Shown: piece after piece, positions 10,775 through 23,737 of the stretch
Layout of the letters: the number at the start of each line of letters is the position of its first letter
Numbering within the stretch: the first letter of the stretch is position 1
Position numbers and translations under genes: made by a program
Notes under the pieces: model-generated
Told to the model about the DNA's origin: nothing
Seen by the model: only the letters and a program-made list of their open reading frames with translations
Database searches by the model: none
DNA from: Fasciolopsis buskii
Lineage: Eukaryota; Platyhelminthes; Trematoda; Plagiorchiida; Fasciolidae
NCBI GenBank assembly: GCA_008360955.1
Contig: LUCM01002461.1
Coordinates: 42,590 to 106,589, forward strand
DNA: 64,000 nt
Direction of reading: 5' to 3'

Positions 10775-12984
10775 CATGCTGTTAAACACTGGATGCCAAA
10801 ATTTGGCGCTACGGTTGTACTTAGAACACCATCGGGAGAAGGTAAGTGGAACAATGGCGAATAGCAGCCTGCAAACACATGCTGCCTTCTCGAGGGAACC
10901 AAGCTCGAAAGATGATCATTAGAATACTCAAATTTATACCTGATTTCTTCAATCGCTCAAATGGTACCCGAATTTTGGTGAATTGATTTTTCCTTGAAAA
11001 TTTCCACTGAGCACACTGAGAAAAAAACGCAAGCTGGGGGATAAGCTCGTTTTCAGTGATTCGTGCACTCACACCATTTTGTAGCCTTCTATCAAAATGT
11101 CGCTCAAAACTTGGGTTGCCTTATACCAGTGGCGTTCATTGAAATTCGCACAGTATGGCATATCCTGACTAATTCAAACTTTTTGATTGTTCTACAGTGC
11201 GGGAGATAAGGGAATGTTTTAGTGAGTGCACCTTTCATTTGATTTACTAAAACTTTTCAAGTCCAGTTTGACAATTAGGAAACGATAATCTTTCTTAGCT
11301 TAATTTTTCTTTCTGTAGACGAACAAGCATATGTTCTTTAGCTTTCTCGGTTGATCGCCACAACCATAGCATTTTGACAATCTGAAAACCACTTTGTGAA
11401 AGAATTCAGTCAGCCATGAAAAACCCTTTAACAGATAACTGGTATGAACCGAGTTGACGGGATCTGTGTTGGGATTATGGCCGAGTTCCTCAGAGTTCAC
11501 ACCTGAAAGTGGGTTGTTGCGGATGTGCTGGCTAACTGCATTGGTGATTCCCAATGTCATTGGGAATTGAATTTATTCAAGGATGAGCAGCTATAGATGG
11601 TGTAAGGCTTTTAGTTTTCTAACCTGACAGGAAGAGAAAAAGTTTTACCAGTCCATGATGATAGTTCTATTTTTACTACGTTGTGGTTGTTTGCATAAGA
11701 GGACGATTATTAAGTAGATGACGGAATCACTCGGAAATAACTGCGGGACTTTCGTCGTTACCGAGATTTTCCTTGACCGATTCCCGGTGAAAAACACAAC
11801 CGAACGTACTACCATCGGTCACGGTGCGCAGGTCGTTGTTCTGCAATGACTATTCAGAGATTCCCACTGCACGATTTTGATAAACACCGCAAATCATTAC
11901 GAGCTGTTACTGAACATTCACCGGGCGATTATTGTGAAATCGCTTCACAGACAGGGCGAATTGGTTTAGTAAGTTACATTTTCCGCTGATTTACAAGGTC
12001 AGTTATTTTTCTGGGCCTCAGTTTGTTACTGAAATTATCCCTTAATTAAGAAACACTTCTTGGCGTTTTCCACAACGAATGACAATGCATTAGTGCTTTG
12101 ATTTTCAGCTTGAAAGACAAAACGCAGAACGAGACTTAAACCGGCCAATTTGAAAAGATCGTCTAAATTCTGTATTGGTAGCGAAGACCAAATTCTTCTG
12201 ATGAATGCTAACAGTAGTGCAAGTTATGAACAACCTATCACCTTTAATATCATCTAGGCAAAATATAACTTTCACTGTGACCTCCGGGGAGGAAAATTAT
12301 TGGATCACTTAAATTCCGTTGGGTGATTTATTCCTGGCAATCGTATTCTTTGCTCCACAATCAACGCAGGGCGTCAGGGTAGAAATCACTAGTCCGAATA
12401 TTGCTCCAGTTCCATTACCTAATAGTTCATACTTTTTCAAATTTTGCAGTTTTGGAGAAATATTATTTCTACAGCAGCATCTCAGAGAAAATTCGGCATA
12501 AGCAGTAATTGGTTTTGCGACTAGTTTAGCTTTGTTACGAATGGAATAGCTGTACAACTCAAGCAGTGACTTGAAACCCTACAGTTGCCACAAAATCGAA
12601 TTAAAACATAGTATTCAAAAACACTAGTCACATTAATTTTTACTTTAGCTAAGGCTTCGATTGTGAAAACTAAGAAATTTGTTTCCAGAGGCATTGATTT
12701 ACTCTGCATTATTATCCACTCAATCGTTTCAGGCAGAATATCAGCTTCCAAAACAGTACTCGAGACGATTTCTAACCTGACGTGTGAGTTTTAGGCATAT
12801 TCCGTTTCCGGGATGCTGTTTACACAATCGTCACCAGCATGTTATGCAATCAGACAAATAATGAACCGTAACCAATAAAAAAATTAAAAGCTGAGGCAAA
12901 TGGAACTTCAGTTCATTGCGGCCCGTAGTGAAATGGGAAGCAATTAAATTAATAAATGAAATTACTCACTTCAAACATTTGCAG
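10775..12984. other. Intronic or intergenic, nothing firm
   Basis: No repeat recognised. Short open frames near 12309-12557 exist on both strands; their overlap argues that at most one is meaningful. No supported gene. Confidence 0.35.
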
Positions 12985-13124
12985 AATGTAGTGGGTTGCT
13001 GGCAGAACATGATCATGGGCATTATGCTGCTCTCTCCCCACCAGTCTTGAAACAAAATCCATGCTTTTTGGTCAGATCGCGGTTTTTTGTGCGGTTGGCA
13101 GTAAAATGGTTGTGTCTAGTCCTG
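12985..13124 (+). CDS. Candidate internal coding exon with matched splice sites
   Basis: Strong acceptor (CTTCAAACATTTGCAG) and strong donor (GTCCTG|GTAAGTCA) bound a 140-bp open segment. The frame starts with two bases completing a codon and ends in phase 0. The translation contains LAEHDHGHYAALSPPVLKQ, then NPCFLVRSRFFVRLAVKW and LCLVL, so the second half is basic and hydrophobic. No domain is recognised. The phase-0 end is compatible with the phase-0 start of the candidate terminal exon at 14968, which allows, but does not prove, that they belong to one gene. Confidence 0.4.
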
Positions 13125-14967
13125 GTAAGTCAACCACAAGAGAGCGTCAGCGTTCATAATCAAAGGAAACCAACGGACTGACTGAAATGGATTAGACTTA
13201 CTTGGACAAACGAATAAGTAGTAGTGAACCCAACATCAGCGACAAATTGTAAGTTCTTCAATAGTTTTAAATATTCCCGAAAGTTAGACACTGTGGATGC
13301 AAAAATGAAGGACTGAAAAGGGGCTAATGCACTCAGGCACAAGGCACTGGAGTTGGAATAGTCACGTCCAAGTCTTTGTTCGATGGTTAAAACAATTCTG
13401 ACGACATCAGAGCGATTTTGGCCATTAACAAACCAAGCAATGAAGTTAAATTATTTGGTAAATTATTTGATCACATAGCGGGGAACACAAGAAGTCAATC
13501 TAAACAGTCTGATTTTAATTCGTGAAGCATTTATATCAGACTGATTTCTTTTGTTCCGTCTGGGGCTAGTGTGAACTGGTGGTAACAACTTGGCGATTTA
13601 ATCAATGGAGAGTTGGTAAGGCGAGGGTAGGACAAATTTCTGTTTTTCACCCTTTAGAATGGCAATGACCAATGAGTTTTGATGGATGCGAACCTATTTC
13701 AGTAGTGATTTTCTATGCCGATAAAGGTGTTATTCCACCTGTCTAAAGTTTTGTCCCTTTGAGATAATTGTTTATTTTAAGTTTTGTGTTTTTGACCATT
13801 TTTCGTGTTCGAAATTCAGACACTGTTAGGTGGATCAGGTTGTTCCATCGTGAATTAGCCAACGATGATTATCAGCGCTCTAATGGACTTCCGATCATCC
13901 TAGAATCATTATTATCGTCCGAAGTCATCTACACGGGGTCCTGAGTCACAATGAGGTGGCCGCGTTGTAACGTATTACATAAAGACGAGTTTTGTTTTCA
14001 TTAACGTAACAAGTTATTTAGGTACTCATCATCACTTGTGTTCTCTTCAGGCTGATTATGTGATTTTGGTCAAACAAAAAACGATTGTTCCACTACGGGA
14101 AAACTATCAGTTGTGAACGCTACTTCTGCATACTTCTGTGAAAGTCCCAGTTTACCTATTTTTTCTTTGACAAACAAGTGAGCGCCAGAAATTGTGCCTG
14201 AAGCATGTCCAATATTAGAATCAGATAAACAGTCCAATCAGTCAAGTCTGAAAACCATGTATAAACATTTATATACCTAGGCATATATATATATATATAT
14301 ATATGCAACTGACGAGCAACAATAGTAGCGAAAGAAATCGTATTCTTCCGGGAGATTCTTGACCACTCATGTGAATACTGATTACAATTGATCTTTGTGT
14401 GCACCGCCTAGATTGCCGGAACCGGCATTCATTACTCTGAAATTTGGAATAAATGATAAAACTATCAGCGATAGCCGATAGCAGTCTACTGTTATGTGAT
14501 TTAACACTTATCTACAAGCAATTTACTATGAAACTGGTTGACAATATTGATGTCATCAATGACATTAATATCAAAGTTTTCTGTGCATTTTCCTTTGAAA
14601 ATTACCCCCCCTCCCAAATGGACCGTTAGCGGGTGATTTAATGGCCATGTCAAACAGTAAGTAAACGTGTGATTCACAAGTGCTCTTCCAGTGATCACTT
14701 AACATTACTACGCTCCGCACGAAATCTGAAATATTCTTATCCATTCGATAATTAGGCGCAATCAATTGGATATGAAGTGCCAAACGGAGATTGAATCTTG
14801 GTATTTTGAAGCAATCCAGTAAGCCGTTTACCTCAGAGTATGGTGAAACCCATTTACACATTACACGTGCAAGGATTGATACACTCAGATGGAATTAGGC
14901 ACAAAAATTTTCACTTGTCTGCGAAAGTTTCTCAATGAAATATTGTCGAGGATGCATTCCTCAACAG
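13125..14967. other. Possible intron with a TA microsatellite
   Basis: No exon supported. An (AT)n microsatellite lies at about 14283-14304. The interval would be an intron if the flanking exon candidates belong together. Confidence 0.3.
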
Positions 14968-15159
14968 CAGGTTCCGTCAACTTACGTTCGGTGTAGCACG
15001 ACCACAATTTCATTGAAAAATGCAACTATTAACCAGAGTACCATTGATTGCATTGGCCTCGTTGAGTGCCTTCAGTGGAAAGAAGGCTGCTGTGCGTGCG
15101 TACCGCATTTGATTTACAAACGGCTGAGTTCCGACGTAGTTCACTTGTTTGGTTTATAG
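14968..15159 (+). CDS. Candidate terminal exon of a Cys-rich, glycosylated protein
   Basis: After a possible acceptor (TGCATTCCTCAACAG) the frame runs 63 codons to a TAG at 15157-15159. The product has two N-glycosylation sequons close together (NAT and NQS) and a Cys cluster, ECLQWKEGCCACVP, which suits an extracellular protein. The frame stays open upstream of the AG (to an ATG at 14935), so the exon start is uncertain. It would continue in phase 0 from the candidate exon ending at 13124. No family is recognised. Confidence 0.35.
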   Translation, partial: QVPSTYVRCSTTTISLKNATINQSTIDCIGLVECLQWKEGCCACVPHLIYKRLSSDVVHLFGL

Positions 15160-18073
15160 AAGTTGACCATTTTTGCAAATATCCTAAATAAATTGCCACA
15201 GCCCGCATTACTGTCGCGTCGGCTGATCTCGATAAGGAAAGTTTGTCACCTCTACCCACGTTTTACTGTAAATTCCACTTGTTGTTATTAATACGTCAGC
15301 AATATTTCATACATCTCGTCTATTGTTTTTGGGAACAGTTCTTTTTGACAAAGTCGGTAAGTTTTTGGACACTCGTTGGAGTGCACTAAGAATTCTTTTT
15401 ATTCCAAAAAGCCAAAACTAAAAAAGCAAAATTAATTTGTTTTGGATTCGAAAAACCCACAACCACTGAGACAGGTATGAAACTGAATGTCCGGGGCATG
15501 TAAGCTAACTATTGTATTTACGATGGATCTTTGCAACATCACTAAAATTATTCCATATCAAGATGATACCCTGATGCTTCAATTGGTAAGCTGAAAAGAG
15601 ATCCGGTTTAGCAAAGTATCCCAAACACGACTGGACATTACGCAGAGTTCGGTGTTTGTATCACCACGCACGACGAGATAAGCACATGCCAGCCTAGCTC
15701 ACAATAAAATCAGAAGCTCCAACATGGGAGGATTCATATTTAGCCGGAAATAAAATAAGTCTGTTGGAAAAAGCCATGCGGCTTGCACGTGAATGTGTTT
15801 CACAGCCTGCTTTCTTTCACTTTGTGCGTATTCATATACTCCTTTTACAAACTGAAATTTCCCGCCATCGTGCCCATAACGACATGTGATTATTGAGCTG
15901 TTCTTAGTTTGATGAACAGTTCGAAATCCGCGCTATTTGCCGAGCTCATAGCTCCTTTGGTCTAGTGGCCATACTTCGTGTATTACTGGACTTTACATCA
16001 ACCCAGCAATAGTTTAAGCAACACAAAGATACAATGAGAAAAAGTAGCAACACTTCAAGAAACAGTGAACTAAGTGGCTGTCTGATGATCTTCCATGAAT
16101 TATAATTCCACCCGCACTCGTTTTTTTAAAGATTTTATCAAAATGTTCTCTTCTAACTCCAATTTTCGGTGCTGCCTAGCTTGACAAATGCTCAGTCATC
16201 ATGGAACAGCACATTAGGTAAAATCTCCCAATTTTTAAACACACCAAACCAGTACCAATTAAGGGTTGTGAATGAAATTCAGATCAAGAAAGCAACATCT
16301 TTTTTACCTATCCCAAATCTCAGTAGAACAATTTCAAATCGCTTATTCTTCACTAGGTATTCAAGCTGTTAGATTTGGTAACTGGCTTTGAACTTTGTTA
16401 CTAATCTCCCCAACTGTGTAAAGAAATATGAACGATAAAGTGCCCCTTCAAAACAGTTGCGAATGTGTCAGACAGTTTTAGTTGAAAATAATCCTAAAGG
16501 AATCGTGAACACTTGGAATAAATGTTAGGGACCATAAAAGAACGGAGGTGGAATAATTGCCCGAGCATGTTGGTCAGTTCAACTTTGCTTTATCTCTTTG
16601 CTTACTTTTCAGTGTTACTGTAGTATAGACCATTTTTAAGAAGGACGTCTAGCTAAAGCGAATACTTCCAAGTAGGAATGTGGACTGGCAGTGGAAGGAT
16701 TCAGAAAGTCAGATTGAAATGACTTGATGTTGGCAGCTTAACCCACTTACTTATGCTAATACGTGTCCAACAGATGTCATAACGAATCGATTATAATTCT
16801 ATGTCAAAGCGTTGTTAACTAACCAAGACACTAAGAATTTAGCCTTGACCGAATTCACTTCAAGCTGATCCGGTGAAAAAGTGTGAGTTTCTCAATGTTT
16901 GGCCCCTTATATGTTATTATTTTCGATTCGTCACTGATATTATTTGTTCAGCATTTCTATTTTCAATTAGCCTTGGGCCGGTGATTACCTACGACAGAGA
17001 ATAGACGAACGACCATTGAAACTGGTGGCTAGATGTCCAACTCGTGGATCCAAGATCGCTGACCAAACAACCACGGACAAGCAACAGCGACGGTGATAAT
17101 GATGCTATGCTTCATTCTTGTCAAACTGTTTTTCTGAAAAGTTCCGTAGGTGACATTTAAAAGACAGTTATGCCGCAGATTTGGTTTCGATGACCTTGTT
17201 CTGGCAGTCAGATGACGGCGAAAGCTGAATTATTTGAGCATATTCCAGTGCACAATCGATTGTGTGCATCAGGAATGGGGGTTCCTCAGAACTGAGCGAT
17301 CTTGCTTTTCCATATATGACATTTGTTTAAGAATTTTGTGCGCGACGAAAGACCAAGGATAATCATGACATAAACCAAAGCTTCTCAGCAAAAATAGAAA
17401 AGGTTTGCTCATAATTGTACATCAGAAATGAAAGTGTGGTAACGAGGAAAGACTCGAAAAGGGAAAACTGGTATGATTATGTTATTCATAGAGTAACTGA
17501 TCTACTTGGGTTTCCTACTAACTGGCAAACTGTGCAATATTCAGCTCCTCCTAAATGCATTTAATTTGGATCCCCCAGACTTTCAACACTTAGCTCGGAG
17601 TAAGTCCATGCATTTTATTAAAGTCACGCTATTCATAGGTTAATGGTTATCATTATGTGGTGGTTTGTCAGCACTGGAGGACCGCAAAAGCATTGAATTG
17701 CCAAAAATCTGCTTGAGTTTTGTTAAATAAACAATCCATTCAGAGGTGTGATTCATAGCATAACCCTTTGTGGCGACGACACTAGGAGGCCACGATGTCA
17801 GTGGATTCATTCAACTACGACGAACCAGTATACTGCACGTTCCCAGACAGTTTCTCTCGGAGAGAATGCGCACAGATTTCATCAGAAGTCTCATTTTCCT
17901 GTGATCCATCCAGGCCTTGTTGATCGTGGTTACAAATAAGGCTCATCAATAAATAATGATCAGAATTTGTTCGGTATCCTCAAATTGTGGATGTACGAAA
18001 TGGAATGTTTTCTTCTGTATGTGTTTTGTCTTCGAATTGGTGATTCATGTTTGCCGGCTCGCATTTTCAGGAA
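15160..18073. other. Non-coding, nothing firm
   Basis: Only short open frames. A tRNA A-box-like TGGTCTAGTGG at 15958-15968 has no matching B box. An ORF at 16169-16372 has some coding-like composition but no convincing splice context. No repeat family recognised. Confidence 0.3.
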
Positions 18074-18282
18074 CTAGTGTATAGTGCACCTAGGGGTTTT
18101 GCTGGCGAACATAATACGCGAATGACGATTGCCATCACATGCGGTTTGTCTTTCAGAAAAGCACAACGGCGAATTGACAGAGAGTATGTTTAACGCATTC
18201 ACGGGTGTATTGTCACTCGGATATTGGAACAGCATGTGAATTGTATGATTAATTAACTCGGTTGCTCTAGGTGCATCTGAAT
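18074..18282 (-). CDS. Candidate terminal exon, minus strand
   Basis: On the minus strand a pyrimidine-rich stretch (TTTTGTCTTTTTC) followed by AACAACACAG could form an acceptor at 18283. The frame then runs about 69 codons to a TAG at 18074. The translation begins SDAPRATELINHTIHMLFQY and ends with SERQTACDGNRHSRIMF and a short tail. One N-glycosylation sequon (NHT) is present. The exon would start with two bases completing a codon. No family is recognised; the call rests on composition and one acceptor. Confidence 0.28.
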
Positions 18283-20156
18283 CTGTGTTGTTGTTGAGCG
18301 GCATTGAAAAAGACAAAATCAGTTCGGTAGGAAAGGCAACAACGTGTGTGGATATTTGTCCAGAAAATGTTGTATACTTCGAAAAAGCTTTGTAATTCTT
18401 AGTGAATCTTAGTTTTTGACAAATGACTAACAGGTCCTTCGTTAAGCTTCATTAATTTTGAACAGTTCGGCGAATTTTCCCACTTAAAAAAATCGAGCTT
18501 AGCAACAAATACAGAATTCAATTTTTGCAATCCATTGTTCATACATCCTCTTTTTGAAACCGTGTGGTAGTGTACCATCACCCGAGGCAGCGTGAACTGG
18601 CGGACCTAATATCCAACACAAACATACGGACTAATTTGGTCTCGTTCAGCACCCACACCAATTCTATCTATCTTCGCGGAATCCCATGTGTTGTTAGCAA
18701 GATTTTAGTCATCTAGGTAGGGCAAACTATGCAATCGTATTGTTCAAACTACTCCAATATGACAGTCGGTGAACCTGTCAGAGCAAAAATTTTGAAATAA
18801 AGCGAGGAGTTTTCGGCAAATTTGGCGCATTTCCGAATTTGCTTTATTTTTTCCTTGTCACTATTTTGCAATATGCTGTTTTGCATATATCGGGTCAGTT
18901 AGTCTGTTGAGCCGCTTACGTATTTGAGGTTGCCGTCGGTTCCATACAACGGTGGCTTGTAAGTTGTGGTGTTTGACGTTTGCAATCAGCATCGAGACAA
19001 ATAAGAAAGAGCTGTGGGACGAAACACTTGATTTCAAAGCTTCATTTACACTTGTATAATTCGGTTTTCGATCGAGGAAGACACATACGATGGCAAAACC
19101 AAGAGGGAGACGTTCGGAGCAGCACTTTTAAAATCGTCGACAATGTAAAGTCTATTAGGTGAATATTCATTGAATCCTTAATCGAATTGGTGCATACGTA
19201 TGCAAACCAATTTGTTTTTGGAGTGTATCAGCAATTGGCCGTTTGGAAACCGATTTGAAAAATTTAACCGCTGGTAACTAGATTTCTGGAAGTTTTTCAA
19301 AATTTCAACAAATTAGTCGGGGAATTTGAAATTTCCATATACCACAGAAGGGTTCCCGCCAAATTGACTAGAAATAGCTTTATTGTCCATTACAAAAGCC
19401 GCAATATGCCATTTATTTGCAGTAAATTTTAACTCTGCAAAAGGAAGAAAAATAATGATTGGTGAACAGTTTTCAACGCTGAAATGTTACGTGATTGCAG
19501 GTACCATTTCAGCGGAGATGAGAAAAAGTGAGCAAATTTGGACTGTTTATTGGCAAATCGCCATGAATTTCTTCATTCCAAAGGATTGGTTGAAGAACAG
19601 AGAAAAACAACTGAACAGTTTTTTGTCTCTTCTTTATTTGGATCTGCTGTGTTGGCCTTGGTAACGAATTCGTCCGTTTCTACACACTCGACTTATCCTC
19701 TCTTCTGGCGGTTCACCTTAAACCGTTGAAAGATAGGGTCAGCTGACTACGAAACGTATCACTTTCCAGCCCCTTACTCGTATTGTTCAAAAGAAAATTT
19801 GTGCCATGTAATGCACAATTATTGGGTTCGAACAAACAAGTTAAAAGAAAAAAAGTACTTTGCCAAAAGATCAAATGTTAACCGGCCAAATTGCATTCAT
19901 CACAGCAAACTTTTCACAATCTGAGTGCTAGTGCATGGTTTGCTTTTCGAATCAGTCGGCAAACACAAGCTGAACTTGCCCGACACGATTGGCTAGGTAG
20001 ACTGATTTGTCAAATCGGACATTTATAAGTACGACCCAGATGGAAAACGTTACCAAGCTGATAAGTTGCTGTTCGCTACACAGAAAATCTTGCTCCAATA
20101 ATCTGATTACGACAAGTTTGTTTGGGCACACATGAGATATGCTTATTAAATTTCAG
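18283..20156. other. Non-coding, weak ORFs only
   Basis: Overlapping short frames on both strands (for example 18399-18581 minus and 18980-19162 plus) have no matched acceptor and donor pair. No repeat recognised. Confidence 0.3.
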
Positions 20157-20356
20157 TAAACGATTTTCGCCCCTTACCCGGCTTTGTCTTGCAGCTTAGG
20201 CGGTTCCGTAAACGCAGGAAATTCCTAGTGTTACATTTTGCAATAGTCGGATATGCTGCCAAACCCAACTTTGTGGGTAAATCGAAAATAGCTTTGAGGA
20301 AGTACCAAATTCTACAATTTTCCACCCGCGAGATGAAACTCTTTGTGGTTTGCTGA
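20157..20356 (+). CDS. Candidate terminal exon with a strongly basic segment
   Basis: An acceptor-like TTATTAAATTTCAG ends at 20156. The frame runs 66 codons to a TGA at 20354-20356, starting NDFRPLPGFVLQLRRFRKRR and continuing through KFLVLHFAIVGYAAKPNF and KSKIALRKYQ. The basic run followed by a hydrophobic stretch is distinctive. A ribosomal or nucleic-acid-binding protein is possible, but I cannot match it to a family. Two minus-strand frames over the same bases are also open, so confidence is limited. Confidence 0.28.
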
Positions 20357-23300
20357 ATAATGTCATGCAATCTATTATAGGACAGATTGCAATAGATAAG
20401 CGAGAATCAAACTTCCGGATGTTCATTTTAATTTTGGTTCGCAACCCTTTGGTCCAACTAACGCAAGCGATATCACAAGTGCAATTTAATCAATCGGTAT
20501 TGGCCAATTGTATGTCATACTCTAGTAGACAGTAACGAAGGCAATAATTTAAGGCAATCTAGCATCGTTGAATAGAAAAACTTCCTTGCCGGTCACTCAA
20601 TGGTAAGCCTTGTCCTAGTTGCAACGGTATTTCTTGATTACGGTTCTTCGAGGAACTACGACTGGTGAATGAACTCTGCTGACTACGGGCAAGGAACAAA
20701 ATAGACATGGAACGACTGAGATTACAATTGTTGGAGGAATAAAAAACCGGGGAAGACAAAATTCAATCTGCATTTCTGGCCAAGCAGAGTCTAAATAATA
20801 CTTTCGACCGAGGTGTCATGCACCGTGAAACCTGGAGCTCAGATTTAAATCAAGTTCTATTTCTGAAAATTAAACGTGACTTTTTAGTGACCGGTAGGTT
20901 TGGCAACTGCGGGGTCTTGGTCGCAGTTGAGATCGATCTGAGTCTGTGCCAGTATTTAACACTAAAGTGTTTGGCATCTCGGCGAGCATCATAACCTTCC
21001 CATATGTTCCCATTCTAAATAGTGAACGCCAAAGACGTCTGGTGGGGTAAGTAATTCTGAGATCAAACTTATGCTATCTGAATCGGAAGAATTGATTCCT
21101 TATTACCGGTTTGTTTATACTTGGACGGTCTGTTGGGTATAAGACGCCAGAACAGAAATGGATACGTGGTCAGAATTATGCACCAACGAAAGGTTTAGTG
21201 GCATTATGCTAGAATTCATCATATACCGGAACTGCCTCCTTGAGCACGGAGCACTGTGCAACCGTTTCATCTGACTTACAAAAATTCTGTACCCTACATT
21301 CTGAAGGTTAGCCAAGGTGATAGACAAATTTTTCTGAAAACACAGCTAATCTCGATGTCAGTAAACACAAACAAAAAGAAAGTTTTATTCATCTTATCGA
21401 TTAGGATTCATAAAGGAACTGTTAGCATATAGAATAATCAATAGTCACGGATTTCACGAGTCACAAATTAGAAAACAGAACCGACGAATTATTCAGCAGA
21501 CTCACATCGCACCATTAGTCGTGAAAGTAACTTGTGAATGTGTGCCGTTGGATGGCAATCTAACTGTAAGAATACAAAACAATCAGTTAAGAATTTAATA
21601 GATCTGATATCCAGAAAATACAAGAGTAGCTGCACTTGACGGAAGCGACCTTGGACATCATTGACATCTGATTCCTTACTTAACCACTAATTATCAAGTT
21701 CCGGACTACCGTCCTGCAGCAACTAAACAAATTTTCAGTCTTATCTGCATTCCACGTTGAAACATTTATTCACCGTTCAAAGAGCAAACAAAAAGGCCAA
21801 ACTGATGCAATGAGACCGAATAGTCCAATAACTTCGAAATCCCCGGGATATAAACATTCCCATTGAATGAACCACAGCGCTACGTACCAAACGCAAATAT
21901 CTTTCTTACCTTCACTGCGGATGATCGGCTGTCAACATTGGCAGAACAGGGAGACGGTTAAGTCATCGAATAATTAAATGCAGTCAAGTGTGGACGGAGA
22001 TGAGTTTGTCTGAATGATGTAATCAAACAAATCCATAATAATCAGGTAAACTGACATGGCAGAAGAGATATTTTATTAGCTCCAGCAGCAGATTCTGAAT
22101 GGTCTATTCCAAGACAAAAACCAATTTTCCCAGTCACACTTCTAGGTGCTGATCATTCGGAAACATCCTGGTCTATACAAGCAATATGAATAGACTATCG
22201 CGTAATGTGCCTATCCCATTCCGTTCGCCAAATATCGGCAACGTTTTGCTGTCTTCTTTTGTATGTCGTAGCGGTAAACAACAATTTATTCTGTAACTAC
22301 GTAGACAGTAGCCAGGTTTAGAATATGCGCTACAAAACGATGATGGGATCTGTTCTGGGCACTTATCAGAAAGTTCATTTGTTCTTTTTTGATTTTGCAG
22401 TCTAGCATTAAGCGCATACTAATATGCTGATCTAGTTGTGAATGTTTTTTGTACCACGTTTGTACCTTGCTACCCGAGGTCGCATAAGATATTTCCTTTC
22501 GTTTGTTAAATCGCTAAGTGGAATATCCTGAAATTGTGTTCCCGTAAGCAAACAAATCTGAAATGATTTTCACAAACTCCAAATTCCAAAGTTGTTTTCT
22601 ATTTTACCTAGGACGCTTATTGGTTTGCAGCTTTTATCATTAATTTGAGTACATCAAATAAAATCATGCTTCGAATGTTTTATCCTCGAATCGTGTCAAC
22701 ATCAAAGGAATCACAATGTACAAGAATGCGAGTGAGTTTGGGAAATTTAAAATTCGTCTTGTCCGACACAAAAATCAAACAAACGTGGCCCTGATTTCTT
22801 CTAATTCGTCTGTTTTCCCCGTTAAAAGAGATAAGATTTGAAATAGTTGCAAAGGTTGCGGGTAATTAGGTAGTGTGTTAAACCTGAATGTCAGTCAGTG
22901 AATGCCATGTTAATCAGTCGAAAATATAACAAGGTCTAGTCAATGCTTCTGTTGGATAGAGGACCGCTTCTTTGCTTTGTCAAGTCATGGTTCGCCTTCA
23001 CCTAGCCAACCGACTGTGCCGTCAATATAGTGTGTTAGTCAAAGTGTTATGGATGTCTTAAAAACGGGCTTTTCTGCGTTCTTTTGATTTTGTCCGTCAA
23101 AGCTGGATTGAATCCATCAAACAAGCTACCAAATGAGGTCATCAAAAAGCTCTCGGCTGCCTCTTCAACCGCGATTCAAATAACTTGAATACTGGTCACG
23201 ATTTTGAAATTTGCGGTATTTAGGCTTCGTACAGCACGCGGCAAAGGTATGCCAAGAAACACGGGCTATCCGATTGAGAAAGCAGTGACAGGATGGTCAG

Positions 23301-23632
23301 CTCATTATTACTGCCTGCATCGTCATTGTTGTTGTTTGTAAAGAGCGTCAGACAGCATACTGATCGAACAAATTATCCAGTAGGGCATTCTTAACGAATG
23401 CATTTCAAGGATTTGAATAACATGTCCAAATACCAATCATACAGGTCACTATTTGCATAAATACTAGCCACAGCTGTTATTTCATATGAAGAATATTTAG
23501 CCTCAATGAAACTAGCAAGTTAAATAAAATCGGGAAATAGACATGGCTAAATAAAAATGGTAAAAGAAATCTTGAAGATCATCTTAGTCTGTGCTATGGG
23601 ACAGGCCATTTTGCAACGGATTCTACTTTCAG
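20357..23632. other. Non-coding, nothing recognised
   Basis: About 3.3 kb with only chance-length frames. No SINE, LINE or RNA signature was seen. Confidence 0.35.
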
Positions 23633-23737
23633 ATGAATGCCGAAGTCAGTAACATCACGGTTATTTTTTCACAATGTGCCATAATGTTTTATCTTCAAAC
23701 CAAAACAAACTCACAGTTGAAAATATTTTGCGGAAAG
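23633..23737 (+). CDS. Candidate 105-bp exon, phase 0 on both sides
   Basis: Acceptor GGATTCTACTTTCAG and near-consensus donor GGAAAG|GTAAGTTT bound exactly 35 codons. The translation begins MNAEVSNITVIFSQCA and ends LKIFCGK, with one N-glycosylation sequon (NIT). A symmetric phase-0 exon of 105 bp is a plausible internal exon. The product is unknown and no partner exons were identified. Confidence 0.3.

Noticed and set aside
15951..16015. tRNA-Glu-like TGGTCTAGTGG
   Set aside because: Only the A-box region matches; there is no B box or cloverleaf.
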